A DNA stretch of 64,000 bases from Roseicyclus sediminis (lineage in GTDB: Bacteria > Pseudomonadota > Alphaproteobacteria > Rhodobacterales > Rhodobacteraceae): the NCBI RefSeq assembly GCF_025515305.1, contig NZ_JAOPHT010000001.1:357001-421000 (forward strand). The letters run 5' to 3'. Of the stretch, positions 43,193 through 52,548 are shown piece by piece (the first letter of the stretch is position 1; the number at the start of each line of letters is the position of its first letter). Both the position numbers and the translations under genes were made by a program. Below the pieces are notes generated by a model. The model saw nothing but the letters and a program-made list of their open reading frames with translations. It was not told where the DNA came from and ran no database searches.

Positions 43193-45007
43193 ATGGATGC
43201 CCAATTTCCCGTGCCCGCCATGCCGGGCCCTTCCGCCGGACCCCGCGCCGTCATGCCCCAGGAGGCTGGCGGACGCGCCATGCCGGAGGGTGGCGCGTTT
43301 CACCTGGCATTCGCCGGAGCCGGCGGCGCCGGCAAGGCACCGCGCATCCTCGATCCGCACCGCGCCCCGGCCGCCGCGCCGGACCGCGCCGCCGAAGCGG
43401 GCGACCCGTCCGCCGGGGCGCGGGACGCGGAAACCGTGGCGGTGTTCGACATGGACGATGCCGCCTTCATCGGGACAGCGCCGGAAGGTTCCGATCCGGG
43501 GGAGGAGGAAGCGGTCATGTCCGGCATCGCCGACCTATCGCCCGGCACGGAAGATCCACATGCCGACGACCCGGAGGCGGCATTCGCGGCGGAGACATCT
43601 CCCAGCGAAATTCCGGCCGGCCTTGCCATTACGGAACCGGATGCCCCGCCGGCCGCGTCGCTTCGGCCACCGGCCGAGGGGGCGCCGTCGCAGGCAAGAG
43701 ACCAACGCGAGATCGCGCGTACACCGGTTCCGGACATTCCCGAGCGGCCGACCTTCCCGACCGACCGGGGGGCCGCTCCGACCGGACAGGAGTCCGTTCC
43801 CGCCGCCGCCCTGGAGGGGCAAGGCGCCAGGACCGCGAAGGGACAGGGACAGGATGATTCCAAAACCGGGCGACATTCGCCGGGCTTAGGTGGCATCGCA
43901 GGCCGGGAGATGCCGGAGGCTTCGGGGTCTCAGGACACCCAAAGGCCCGGGCCAAGCGGTCCGACGGCCCCTGCCGGGCCTGGCCGGACGGAGGCCGATC
44001 TATCCGAGCGCGGCCAGCTGAACTCCGCCGGTCGCCCCGGTCAGGCTGACGGCGAACCGGACCCTGGATTGCCCGGAAACGCGGCGCGCGCTTCCGCCAG
44101 CAAGCCCGAAACTGGAGCCACGGACTTGGGGCCGCGCGCCGCATCCGACCTGGCGCAGGACATGACAAAATCCGATCCCGGTGGCCGGGGCCTTCGGGTC
44201 GCGGGCGAGGTGGAGGAGGGTAGAACGCCACGCCCCGCCATGACGCCCGCCGATGGAGGGGCGACCAACGTCCCGAAGGCGCCCGTTCCGACGCCTCCGG
44301 GAGGAAATCCAGGCGATCGGGCCGCCGTCACCGAACCCCGGAACCGCAACCTGGCGGAGGGGACGCCCCGATCGGTGCCGAACGGCGCTCCCTGGATTCC
44401 GCGCGCGCCCGTGCAGGCCGCGGCGGTTTCGGCAATGTCCCCTGCACGCGGGCAGGCCACGGCACTCACGTCCATGTCCGCGGGCCCGGTCGAGTTTTCG
44501 CTCGACGCCTTCGCCATCGGGCAGGCCTCCGCAACGGGACCGACAGGCGCACAGACCGCCGCCGCGCCGTCCGTCCCGACCGCCTCGTTGGCGCAGTCCG
44601 TAGCGCAACAGATCGCCGCGCATGTCCCATCCTTCTCGCGGGAGCCTTCGACGGGCGTCATCGAGATCGCGCTCGACCCGCCGGAACTCGGCCGTGTGCG
44701 CCTCAGCCTCGTGGAGACGGGAGGAACGATCACCCTCTCGATCCTGTCCGACCGTCCCGAAACCGCGGACCTCATGCGGCGCCACCTCGACCTGCTTGCG
44801 CAGGAGTTCGCGCGCTCGGGCCTCGATGCGCCGCAGGTGAGGATCGGTCTCGGAGGCGAGGGGGGTGCTGCGTTCCAGTCGCGGCCACAAGGCGCCCCGT
44901 CGCCCGGCACCGCGGCGGGCGATCCCTCCGGCATCGCATCCGGACACGTCGCGAAGGCACCGGGACCCCCAATGGCGGCGCACCGTGCACTCGACCTCAG
45001 GCTCTGA
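43193..45007 (+). CDS. fliK: Flagellar hook-length control protein FliK
   Basis: This is a 604-residue FliK-type protein. The first 430 residues are low-complexity, rich in Pro, Gly, Ala, Glu and Asp, as expected for the ruler region. The last 120 form the Flg_hook domain with GVIEIALDPPELGRVRLSLV, ITLSILSDRPETADLMRRHLDLL and GLDAPQVRIG. It is exported by the flagellar type III system and sets hook length and the substrate switch. It precedes flgD by 15 bp. Confidence 0.88.
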   Translation: MDAQFPVPAMPGPSAGPRAVMPQEAGGRAMPEGGAFHLAFAGAGGAGKAPRILDPHRAPAAAPDRAAEAGDPSAGARDAETVAVFDMDDAAFIGTAPEGSDPGEEEAVMSGIADLSPGTEDPHADDPEAAFAAETSPSEIPAGLAITEPDAPPAASLRPPAEGAPSQARDQREIARTPVPDIPERPTFPTDRGAAPTGQESVPAAALEGQGARTAKGQGQDDSKTGRHSPGLGGIAGREMPEASGSQDTQRPGPSGPTAPAGPGRTEADLSERGQLNSAGRPGQADGEPDPGLPGNAARASASKPETGATDLGPRAASDLAQDMTKSDPGGRGLRVAGEVEEGRTPRPAMTPADGGATNVPKAPVPTPPGGNPGDRAAVTEPRNRNLAEGTPRSVPNGAPWIPRAPVQAAAVSAMSPARGQATALTSMSAGPVEFSLDAFAIGQASATGPTGAQTAAAPSVPTASLAQSVAQQIAAHVPSFSREPSTGVIEIALDPPELGRVRLSLVETGGTITLSILSDRPETADLMRRHLDLLAQEFARSGLDAPQVRIGLGGEGGAAFQSRPQGAPSPGTAAGDPSGIASGHVAKAPGPPMAAHRALDLRL

Positions 45008-45022
45008 CCGAAAGGACCCCCG

Positions 45023-45691
45023 ATGGAGATCTTCCCTTCTCAGACGACCCAGCGTCAGAACGGCGCGTCCGCGGCGGTCACCGATCACTCGGTCCTGACC
45101 GCGGATTTCCAGACTTTCCTGCAACTTCTTACGACACAGCTGAAGAACCAGGATCCTCTGAACCCGATGGAATCGACCGAATACGCGACCCAACTCGCCA
45201 CTTTCTCCGGGGTGGAACAGCAGGTGCGCACCAACGAGCTTCTGGAAACCCTTTCCAACGGGTTCGGCACATTGGGGATGGGACAACTGGGGAGCTGGAT
45301 CGGGATGGAGGCGATGGCCGAGATGCCGGTCTCGTTTTCCGGCACGCCGGTCACCCTTCAGGCGACGCCCGCCGACCGGGCGGACCGGATGGAACTGGTG
45401 GCGAGGGACGCCGCCGGGACGGTCGTGCAGCGGATGCCCGTTCCCCTGTCCGACGCACCCTTCGGATGGACCGGCGTGGACCTTCAGGGGCGCATGCTTC
45501 CGCCGGGCACCTATGCGGTGTCGGTGGAAAACTGGTCGGGGGAGGACCTCGTCGATACGCGACCCGCCTCGGTCCGCGCATCGATCGAGGAAGCGCGGCT
45601 GATCGAGGGTCGCGTGTTCCTGACGATGGAGGGGGGCGTGACCATACCCGCGGATGCCGTTCAGGGCCTGCGCCAGCGCGCGGCGGACTGA
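45023..45691 (+). CDS. flgD: Flagellar hook capping protein FlgD
   Basis: FlgD forms the scaffold cap for hook assembly. The 222-residue protein shows the N-terminal export and cap signature DFQTFLQLLTTQLKNQDPLNPMESTEYATQLATFSGVEQQ at about residues 28-67, followed by the GSWIGMEA segment, a FlgD Ig-like domain and a Tudor-like fold with WTGVDLQGRMLPPGTY. Directly after fliK, it forms a pair. Confidence 0.95.
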   Translation: MEIFPSQTTQRQNGASAAVTDHSVLTADFQTFLQLLTTQLKNQDPLNPMESTEYATQLATFSGVEQQVRTNELLETLSNGFGTLGMGQLGSWIGMEAMAEMPVSFSGTPVTLQATPADRADRMELVARDAAGTVVQRMPVPLSDAPFGWTGVDLQGRMLPPGTYAVSVENWSGEDLVDTRPASVRASIEEARLIEGRVFLTMEGGVTIPADAVQGLRQRAAD

Positions 45692-45790
45692 GTGTTGCTC
45701 ACGCCCCGCTCGATGCGAAGTCCCAGCAAGACCGCTTGGCGGATGCGGGGCACCACCGGCGTGGACGTCGCAAGGCGGATGACGCCCGCC

Positions 45791-47317
45791 TCAGAGCTGC
45801 GTCAGAAACACCGCCACCAGCGCCGCGGAACCTCCGAGGACGGCCCAACCCAGCCGCTCGGGCCAGACAGAGGGTTGCTTGCGCCGCGGCGGGTTGCTCT
45901 GGGCAAGCAGCGCCGCCTCCGCCAGTTGCGGAAGGCGGGGGCCGAACCGGGCCAGCACGCGGGCCGTGAGGAACAGGTCACGCGCCAGCGCCTTTGGCCC
46001 GATGTTCTCGCGGATGTATTCCTCGACCACAGGCCGGGCGACCGTCCAGATGTTGATGGACGGATCGAGCGAACGGGCGACGCCCTCGACGACCACCATC
46101 GTCCGCTGCAGCAAGATCAGTTCCGTCCGCGTCTCCATCCCGAAGCGCTCGGTCACCTCGAAGAGATAGGCCAGCAGGCGACCCATCGAGATGCGGGTCG
46201 CGTCCATGCCGAAGATGGGCTCGCCCACGGACCTCAGAGCCTGCGCGAACTCGCCCACATCGCGGTCGGCCGGCACGTAGCCCGCCTCGAAATGGACCTC
46301 CGCGACGCGGCGATAGTCCTTGCGGATGAAACCCATGAGGATCTCGGCGTAGACCCGGCGCGTATAGGCGTCGATCCGCCCCATGATCCCGAAATCGAGC
46401 GCGACGACATCCCCGTTCGGCGCGACCTTCAGGTTCCCCTGGTGCATGTCGGCATGGAAAAAGCCGTCCCTGAGCGCATGCCTCAGGAACATCTGGAGCA
46501 CGCGCGCGGCCAGGGCCTTCCGGTCGTGCCCGGCGGCGTCGATCGCCGCGAGGTCGGACAGCGGGATCCCCTCGGCCCAGGCCAGCGTCATCATCCGGCG
46601 CGAGGACAGGAACCACTCGACGGCAGGCACGTCGAAGCCCTCGTCGCCCTGGGTATTGGCGGCGAACTCGCCGGCCGCCGAGGCCTCGATCCGCAGGTCT
46701 AGCTCCTGCATCACCACGCCCTCGAAATGGGCGATCACGTCGCTTGGGCGCAGCCGGCGCGAGGATGGGGACAGCGTCTCGACCGCCCAGGCGATGAGGT
46801 AGAAAGCGTCGATATCGGTGCGGAAGGCACGCTCCACTCCGGGGCGCAGGACCTTCACCGCGACGGGTCGCCCGCTGTCGACAAGCCGTGCGCGATGCAC
46901 CTGCGCGATGGAGGCGGCCGCCACGGGCTCCGAGAATTCCGAGAAGAGGGTTTCGAGCGGGGCCTCCATCTCGTGCTCGACGACGCGCCGGGCGGCGGCG
47001 GTCGGAAAGGGCGGCAGCTTGTCCTGCAGGACCTGCAGGTGGCGCGCCATCTCCTCGCCGACCACGTCGGGCCGCGTCGACAGGATCTGCCCGAACTTGA
47101 TGTACGCGGGGCCGAGCGCCGTCAGCGCGCGAGGCACCGGCGGAACCTTCGGGTCGCCGCGCAGCCCCAGCCACTTGAACGGCCAGCCAAGCACGCGGGC
47201 GGCGATGCGCACGGGACGCGGCGCATCCATCGCCTCGAGAACCGCGCTCATCGCGCCCGTCCGCTCGAAGGTCGCGCCGGTCCGGACCAGCCGCCAGATG
47301 TTGTGGGGGCCCTTCAC
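45791..47317 (-). CDS. ubiB: Ubiquinone biosynthesis accessory kinase-like protein UbiB
   Basis: This 508-residue ABC1/ADCK/UbiB-type atypical kinase is needed for aerobic ubiquinone synthesis. It has the diagnostic KxGQ motif in AYIKFGQILSTRPDVV, an Ala-rich loop, AVKVLRPG with the invariant Lys, HADMHQGN and ALDFGIMG as catalytic and metal-binding motifs, and a C-terminal transmembrane anchor (ERLGWAVLGGSAALVAVFL). It lies one base after ubiE, the classical pairing in this class. Confidence 0.96.
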   Translation of the reverse strand: MKGPHNIWRLVRTGATFERTGAMSAVLEAMDAPRPVRIAARVLGWPFKWLGLRGDPKVPPVPRALTALGPAYIKFGQILSTRPDVVGEEMARHLQVLQDKLPPFPTAAARRVVEHEMEAPLETLFSEFSEPVAAASIAQVHRARLVDSGRPVAVKVLRPGVERAFRTDIDAFYLIAWAVETLSPSSRRLRPSDVIAHFEGVVMQELDLRIEASAAGEFAANTQGDEGFDVPAVEWFLSSRRMMTLAWAEGIPLSDLAAIDAAGHDRKALAARVLQMFLRHALRDGFFHADMHQGNLKVAPNGDVVALDFGIMGRIDAYTRRVYAEILMGFIRKDYRRVAEVHFEAGYVPADRDVGEFAQALRSVGEPIFGMDATRISMGRLLAYLFEVTERFGMETRTELILLQRTMVVVEGVARSLDPSINIWTVARPVVEEYIRENIGPKALARDLFLTARVLARFGPRLPQLAEAALLAQSNPPRRKQPSVWPERLGWAVLGGSAALVAVFLTQL

Positions 47318-47318
47318 C

Positions 47319-48083
47319 TCAGATCTTCCAGCCCGAGTGCAGTGCGGCGATCCCGAAGCTGAGGTTGCGGTACGCCACGCGCTCGAACCCGGCGGCGCGG
47401 ATCATCGACGCGAAACTCTCCTGGTCGGGGAACTTGCGGATCGATTCCACGAGATACTGGTAGCTGTCGCGGTCATTCGCGATCACCTGGCCCATGCGCG
47501 GGATGACGTTGAAGGAGTAGAGATCGTAAAGCTTCTGCAGCCCCTCGTTCGGAAGCTGGCTGAACTCCAGCACCATGAGCCGGCCGCCGGGACGCAGCAC
47601 GCGGAACGCTTCCGACAGTGCGTCTGGAATGCGCGTCACGTTCCGGATGCCGAAGCTGATCGTGTAGCGGTCGAAGCTGTTGTCCTCGAACGGAAGCGCC
47701 ATGGCGTCGCCGACAATCCACTCGAGCTTGTCGGCGACCTGCGTCGCCTCGGCGCGCTTCTGACCCTCGATCAGCATCGACTCGGTCATGTCGAGCACGG
47801 TGGCCGTCGCCCCCGGCGCCCTTCTGAGGAACCGGAACGCGATGTCGCCCGTGCCCCCCGCCACGTCCAGCAGTCGCTGGCCGTCTCGCGGGGCGAGCCA
47901 ATCCATCATCGCGTCCTTCCAGATGCGATGCACACCGCCGCTCATCACGTCGTTCATCACGTCGTAACGGCTGGCCACGTTGGTGAAGACACCGTGGACG
48001 AGGCCCGCTTTCTCGCGCTCCTCCACCGTGCGGAAGCCGAAATGCGTAGTCCCGGCCTCTGGCGTCTCGCGGTCGTCGGTCAT
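47319..48083 (-). CDS. ubiE: Demethylmenaquinone/2-polyprenyl-methoxybenzoquinol methyltransferase UbiE
   Basis: This 254-residue class I methyltransferase performs C-methylation in ubiquinone synthesis. Motifs are [64 protein letters not shown] and [13 protein letters not shown]. The start is placed at [11 protein letters not shown] with GGAG upstream; the frame extends 16 residues further without conservation. It is divergent from mutM (about 100 bp apart) and followed directly by ubiB. Confidence 0.96.
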   Translation of the reverse strand: MTDDRETPEAGTTHFGFRTVEEREKAGLVHGVFTNVASRYDVMNDVMSGGVHRIWKDAMMDWLAPRDGQRLLDVAGGTGDIAFRFLRRAPGATATVLDMTESMLIEGQKRAEATQVADKLEWIVGDAMALPFEDNSFDRYTISFGIRNVTRIPDALSEAFRVLRPGGRLMVLEFSQLPNEGLQKLYDLYSFNVIPRMGQVIANDRDSYQYLVESIRKFPDQESFASMIRAAGFERVAYRNLSFGIAALHSGWKI

Positions 48084-48183
48084 CAGGGGTTGTGCTCCGC
48101 CTTTGTCGGGCCTTGTTATAGGCCTCGTCACCGGGGCTGCAACGCGGCGTTACAGCCCGGCCCCGTCCGAAGGAAAGCGCGCC

Positions 48184-49050
48184 TTGCCCGAACTTCCAGA
48201 AGTCGAGACAGTCCGTCGCGGCCTCGCCCCCGTGCTGGAGGGTGCGGTGATCGCGCGGGCCGAGGTCAACAGGCCCGACCTGCGCTGGCCCTTCCCCGAG
48301 CGGATGGCCGAGCGTCTGACCGGCGCGCGGGTCGAGCGGTTGCGGCGGCGGTCGAAATACATCCTCGCCGATCTAGACACGAACGAGACGCTGATCGTGC
48401 ACCTCGGCATGTCCGGGCGGATGATCGTGTCGGGCGCCGGCGGCGGGCGGGAGATGCCGGGGCATTTCGCCCACGACCACCCCGCGCCGGAAAAGCACGA
48501 CCATGTCGTCCTCGACACCGATGCGGGCATGCGCGTCACCTTCAACGACGCCCGGCGCTTCGGGGCGATGGACCTTGCGCCGACGGAAACGGTCGAGGCG
48601 CACTGGCTGCTGGCCGATCTCGGGCCCGAACCGCTGGGAAACGCCTTCGACGAGGTGCATCTCGCCAAGCGGTTTTCGGGCAAGCGGACGCCGGTGAAGA
48701 CCGCGCTTCTCGATCAGCGGATCGTCGCGGGGCTGGGAAACATCTATGTCTGCGAGGCGCTCAATCGGGCGGGCATCTCGCCCCTGCGCCATGCCGGGCG
48801 CATCGGGCCCGAGCGGCTGTCGCGTCTGGTGACCGAGATCCGCGCCGTTCTGGCCGAGGCGATCGATGCCGGTGGCTCCTCGCTCCGGGACTACCGGCAG
48901 GCAGATGGGGACCTGGGGTATTTTCAGCACAGTTTCCGCGCCTACGGACGCGAGGGAGAACCCTGCCAAACCAGCGGTTGCGCGGGAACGATCCGCCGCA
49001 AGGTCCAGGGCGGAAGATCGACTTTCTACTGCCCCGCCTGTCAAAGATAG
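48184..49050 (+). CDS. mutM: Formamidopyrimidine-DNA glycosylase (Fpg/MutM)
   Basis: MutM excises oxidised purines such as 8-oxoguanine and cuts the abasic site. The product starts at a TTG (48184) with AAGGAAAG upstream, giving [14 protein letters not shown], which puts catalytic Pro2 and Glu3 at the required N-terminus. The protein has 288 residues, with the catalytic Lys in [11 protein letters not shown] nearby, RFGAMDL, the helix-two-turn-helix segment [19 protein letters not shown] and a C-terminal zinc finger CxxxxC...CPAC. It is divergent from ubiE. Confidence 0.96.
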   Translation: MPELPEVETVRRGLAPVLEGAVIARAEVNRPDLRWPFPERMAERLTGARVERLRRRSKYILADLDTNETLIVHLGMSGRMIVSGAGGGREMPGHFAHDHPAPEKHDHVVLDTDAGMRVTFNDARRFGAMDLAPTETVEAHWLLADLGPEPLGNAFDEVHLAKRFSGKRTPVKTALLDQRIVAGLGNIYVCEALNRAGISPLRHAGRIGPERLSRLVTEIRAVLAEAIDAGGSSLRDYRQADGDLGYFQHSFRAYGREGEPCQTSGCAGTIRRKVQGGRSTFYCPACQR

Positions 49051-49114
49051 GTTGAACCCGCCGCTCGCGGTGCTAACCCTGCGCCTCAGCGCAACAGCCC
49101 GGAGTGTCCGACGC

Positions 49115-49891
49115 ATGGCCTACGAGACCCTGATCGTAGAGATCGAAGACCACATCGCGCTCATAAGGCTCAATCGCCCCGACGCGATGAACGCGCTCAA
49201 CACGCAGCTCCTGGGAGAGCTGTCCAGGGCGCTGAAGGCCGCCGAAGAGAACGACAAGGTCCGCTGCATCGTCCTGACGGGCTCGGACAAGGCCTTCGCG
49301 GCAGGGGCCGACATCAAGGAGATGTCGGACAAGAGTTTCGTCGAGGCCTTCGCCTCCGACATGTTCGGCGCCGAGGTGGAGCAGATGCTGCGCTGTCGCA
49401 AGCCGATCATCGCGGCGGTGGCGGGCTACGCGCTTGGCGGCGGCTGCGAGCTTGCCATGATGTGCGACTTCATCATCGCCGCCGACACCGCGAAATTCGG
49501 TCAGCCCGAGATCAATCTCGGCGTGGTGGCCGGAATCGGCGGCACGCAGCGCCTGACGCGCTTCGCCGGCAAGTCCAAGTCGATGGACATGCATCTGACC
49601 GGCCGCTTCATGACCGCCGAGGAGGCCGAGCGCTCGGGCCTCGTAAGCCGCGTCGTGCCTGCCAAGAAGCTGATGGAAGAGGCCATGGGCGCCGCCGCGA
49701 AGATCGCGGAGAAATCCGCGATCACGGTGATGGCGGTGAAGGAGGCCGTGAACCGGGCCTACGAGACGCCGCTTCGCGAGGGCCTTCTGTTCGAACGGCG
49801 GCTGTTCCACGCACTCTTCGCGACCGAGGACCAGAAAGAGGGCATGGCCGCCTTCCTGGAGAAGCGCGAGCCGCAGTTCCGCGACAAGTAA
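49115..49891 (+). CDS. Enoyl-CoA hydratase
   Basis: This 258-residue crotonase-fold enzyme hydrates trans-2-enoyl-CoA in beta-oxidation. The oxyanion-hole segments are [10 protein letters not shown] and [16 protein letters not shown], with the catalytic glutamates in GCELAM and [33 protein letters not shown] is typical of short-chain enoyl-CoA hydratases. It stands between mutM and rpsT, a conserved neighbourhood near dnaA in this class. Confidence 0.94.
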   Translation: MAYETLIVEIEDHIALIRLNRPDAMNALNTQLLGELSRALKAAEENDKVRCIVLTGSDKAFAAGADIKEMSDKSFVEAFASDMFGAEVEQMLRCRKPIIAAVAGYALGGGCELAMMCDFIIAADTAKFGQPEINLGVVAGIGGTQRLTRFAGKSKSMDMHLTGRFMTAEEAERSGLVSRVVPAKKLMEEAMGAAAKIAEKSAITVMAVKEAVNRAYETPLREGLLFERRLFHALFATEDQKEGMAAFLEKREPQFRDK

Positions 49892-50059
49892 AGGGCGACC
49901 CGCGTCCCGGGGCTTCCCTTCCGCGCGAAATTCGCTTATGCGCCGCGCCAGACATGCGTGTGAGGCCCGCTCTGGCCGGATTCGCCCGGTATTGAACCCG
50001 GGGTCGGGACTTCCCGCGCGATAACCGTATTCGAAGACCCGACGAAAGAGACACACGAT

Positions 50060-50326
50060 ATGGCCAATTCGCCCCAGTCCAAGAAGCGCGCCCGCCAGAA
50101 CGAGCGGCGCTACGAGATCAACAAGGCCCGCCGGTCGCGCATCCGCACCTTCCTGCGCCGCGTCGAGGAGGCCATCGCCTCGGGCGACCAGACCGCCGCC
50201 GCGACCGCCCTTCGCGCTGCCCAGCCCGAACTGATGCGGGGGGTCACCAAGGGGGTGATGCACAAGAACACCGCATCCCGGAAAATTTCGCGTCTGAGTT
50301 CGCGGGTAAAGGGTATGGGCGCCTGA
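50060..50326 (+). CDS. rpsT: 30S ribosomal protein S20
   Basis: This 88-residue basic three-helix protein binds 16S rRNA early in 30S assembly. It begins [22 protein letters not shown] and contains [15 protein letters not shown] and the [20 protein letters not shown] tail, all standard for S20. A strong intrinsic terminator follows 23 bp later. Confidence 0.98.
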   Translation: MANSPQSKKRARQNERRYEINKARRSRIRTFLRRVEEAIASGDQTAAATALRAAQPELMRGVTKGVMHKNTASRKISRLSSRVKGMGA

Positions 50327-50348
50327 GCGCACCCCCACATCGCCCTTG

Positions 50349-50383
50349 AAAAAAAGGCGTCCGCGAGCCGGGCGCCTTTTTTT
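50349..50383 (+). terminator. Terminator of rpsT
   Basis: Seven A and GGCG (50349-50359) pair with CGCC and seven T (50373-50383) around a 13-nt GC-rich loop. It is an intrinsic terminator that could work in both directions because of its A-run and T-run. Confidence 0.9.
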
Positions 50384-50955
50384 GTCGGAAAAATTCCTGT
50401 GGGCTCAAAGGCCTAAAAGGGGCGTTCAGATTCGATTTCGGATTGGCCCGGAGTCAAGCGTGAAGATGTGTTGCGAGGCCCGCGCGAGTCCCGCTAGCTT
50501 GACCGGGCGATTCAGACGCCTGGGGGGCGGATGGAGCGAGCGGCGGGCCAGGCCCGGGACGACAGAATGTTGGGGTCGGATTGACAGGTCCGGCGCAGCA
50601 TCGGGTGACGGGAAAGTCACTGCGTCCAGACCCTGGAGCGGCGGAACAGGGGTGATCCCGTTAAGGGCGTGTCGGGCTTCGGCGCTGACGTATTCCTGTT
50701 TCTTCGATGCTTGCACTTTCGTCCCTCCTGACCTTGAGGATTCGGATTTGGACGGCGGCGCGCCGGGGGTTTGGCGCGCAGCGGACGCTTTTGTCCAAGA
50801 ATGTCTCCAGGCCGGGTGCGGCGGACCGTTCCGGGTCCGAGCGCGGCGTATCCGGTTTTTTGGGTGCGCTGAATCGTCCGGTGCGGACTCCGCGCGGGGA
50901 ATCGGGGTAAGATGGCCGGCATGGCAGCGGTCACAAAAAGAAAAGAGGAACGGGA
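50384..50955. other. rpsT-dnaA intergenic region (dnaA leader)
   Basis: About 570 bp with no supportable gene; long frames here lack any conserved content. The strand is rich in G-runs and includes several T-rich patches (TTTTTTG near 50860). I looked for DnaA boxes of the TTATCCACA type on both strands and saw none, so it is not obviously an origin. It presumably contains the dnaA promoter. The ribosome site AAAGAGGAACGGGA precedes the dnaA ATG. Confidence 0.5.
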
Positions 50956-52419
50956 ATGACGAACGAGACCTGGGGCCAGGTGCGCAGCGAGCTTCTGAAG
51001 GCGGTGGGCCGGAACAACTTTTCGGCTTGGATCGAACCGATCCAGTTCGACCGCATGGATGGCCGTACCGCGCTCTTTCATGTTCCGACGAACTTCTTCG
51101 GCTCATGGGTCTCGCAGAACTTCGGCGATGTCATTCTCCGCCATCTCGCGTCCGCCGGCGTGGGTGTGGACCGCGTTGAATTCAGCGTTCCGCCCGAGGG
51201 CTTCGTGGCCGTGAACAGCAACAGCCGCCCCGCCGCCGTCGAGGAAACCGCCGAGGCCGCGCCCCAGCCAGCCATGGCCGAAGCCGCAGAACAGCCCGCA
51301 GTCGCGGCCGCTCCCGCCCGCCTGGCGCCGGCACCGGCCCCCGCCTCGTCCGGCTCGAAGGCCCGCAACGGCGACGACGTTCCCGGCGCCAACCTGAACC
51401 CGAACTTCACCTTCGAGAACTTCGTCGTGGGCAAGCCGAACGAGCTGGCCCATGCCGCCGCCCGCCGCGTGGCCGAAGGCCGCGATGTCACGTTCAACCC
51501 GCTGTTCCTCTATGGCGGCGTGGGCCTCGGCAAGACGCACCTGATGCATGCCATCGCATGGGAGCTGCGTGCGAATTTCCCTGAGGCCGACATCCTCTAT
51601 CTCTCGGCCGAGCAGTTCATGTACCGCTTCGTGCGGGCGCTGCGCGAGCAGGACACGATCGGGTTCAAGCAGATGTTCCGGGCCGTCGACGTCCTGATGG
51701 TCGACGACGTCCAGTTCATCGCCGGCAAGACCTCGACCCAGGAAGAATTCTTCCACACGTTCAACGCGCTGGTGGAAATGGGCAAGCAGATCGTGATTTC
51801 GGGCGATCGTGCGCCGGTCGACATGGAAGAGCTCGACAGCCGCATCGCCTCGCGGCTTCAGTGCGGCCTTGTCGTCGACATCCACCCCACCGACTACGAG
51901 CTGCGCCTTGGCGTGCTTCAGCACAAGGCCGAGAGGATGCGCGCCCGCAATCCCAAGGTGAAGATCGCGGACGGGGTGCTCGAGTTCATCGCGCGCAAGG
52001 TGTCGTCCAACATCCGCGTGCTCGAGGGCGCGCTGACACGGCTCTTCGCCTTCGCCGACCTGGTCCACAAGGACATCGACATGGACATGGTCCAGGATTG
52101 CCTTTCGGACATCCTGCGTCACACCGACCGCAAGGTCACGATGGACGAGATCATCAAGAAGACCTGCGAGTACTACAACATTCGCCAGACCGACTTGATG
52201 AGCTCGAACCGCTCGAGGGCCATCGCCCGTCCGAGACAGGTGGCCATGTTCTTGTGCAAGAAGTTGACCACGCGGTCCCTGCCCGAGATCGGGCGGAAGT
52301 TCGGTGGCCGCGACCACACCACGATCCTCTACGGCGTTCGCAAGATCGAGGAACTGATGCAGGTCGACAGCCAGATCGCCGAGGACGCGGAAATCCTGCG
52401 CCGGATGCTGGAAGCCTGA
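50956..52419 (+). CDS. dnaA: Chromosomal replication initiator protein DnaA
   Basis: This 487-residue initiator has domain I at about 1-85 (WGQVRSELLKAVGRNNFSAWIEPI), an Ala/Pro-rich linker domain II at about 95-150, the AAA+ domain III with Walker A GGVGLGKTHL and Walker B VLMVDDVQFI, and domain IV with the DNA-binding signature GRDHTTILYG. It binds DnaA boxes and opens the origin. dnaN follows after 129 bp. Confidence 0.98.
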   Translation: MTNETWGQVRSELLKAVGRNNFSAWIEPIQFDRMDGRTALFHVPTNFFGSWVSQNFGDVILRHLASAGVGVDRVEFSVPPEGFVAVNSNSRPAAVEETAEAAPQPAMAEAAEQPAVAAAPARLAPAPAPASSGSKARNGDDVPGANLNPNFTFENFVVGKPNELAHAAARRVAEGRDVTFNPLFLYGGVGLGKTHLMHAIAWELRANFPEADILYLSAEQFMYRFVRALREQDTIGFKQMFRAVDVLMVDDVQFIAGKTSTQEEFFHTFNALVEMGKQIVISGDRAPVDMEELDSRIASRLQCGLVVDIHPTDYELRLGVLQHKAERMRARNPKVKIADGVLEFIARKVSSNIRVLEGALTRLFAFADLVHKDIDMDMVQDCLSDILRHTDRKVTMDEIIKKTCEYYNIRQTDLMSSNRSRAIARPRQVAMFLCKKLTTRSLPEIGRKFGGRDHTTILYGVRKIEELMQVDSQIAEDAEILRRMLEA

Positions 52420-52499
52420 AACTCCGGCACGCTCGTCCGCGCTTCGGGGATTGACGCGGGCGGACAGACTGGGAAACTCCGGGAAAACACTTGTGCATG

Positions 52500-52530
52500 C
52501 GCGGGGAGCGGGTAGTCTCGCCTCCCCGCG
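52500..52530 (+). promoter_or_regulatory. Hairpin in the dnaN leader
   Basis: A perfect 9-bp stem (CGCGGGGAG at 52500-52508 with CTCCCCGCG at 52522-52530) encloses a 13-nt loop and ends 18 bp before the dnaN ATG. There is no T-run, so it is not a normal terminator; a leader structure or protein site is more likely. A TTGACG -35-like element lies at 52451. Confidence 0.4.
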
Positions 52531-52548
52531 ATCTGTCGGAGCCAGGGC

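Noticed and set aside
50346-51179. 277-codon rightward frame and its antisense partner before dnaA
   Set aside because: They run into dnaA in a different frame and start inside the rpsT terminator; no motifs.
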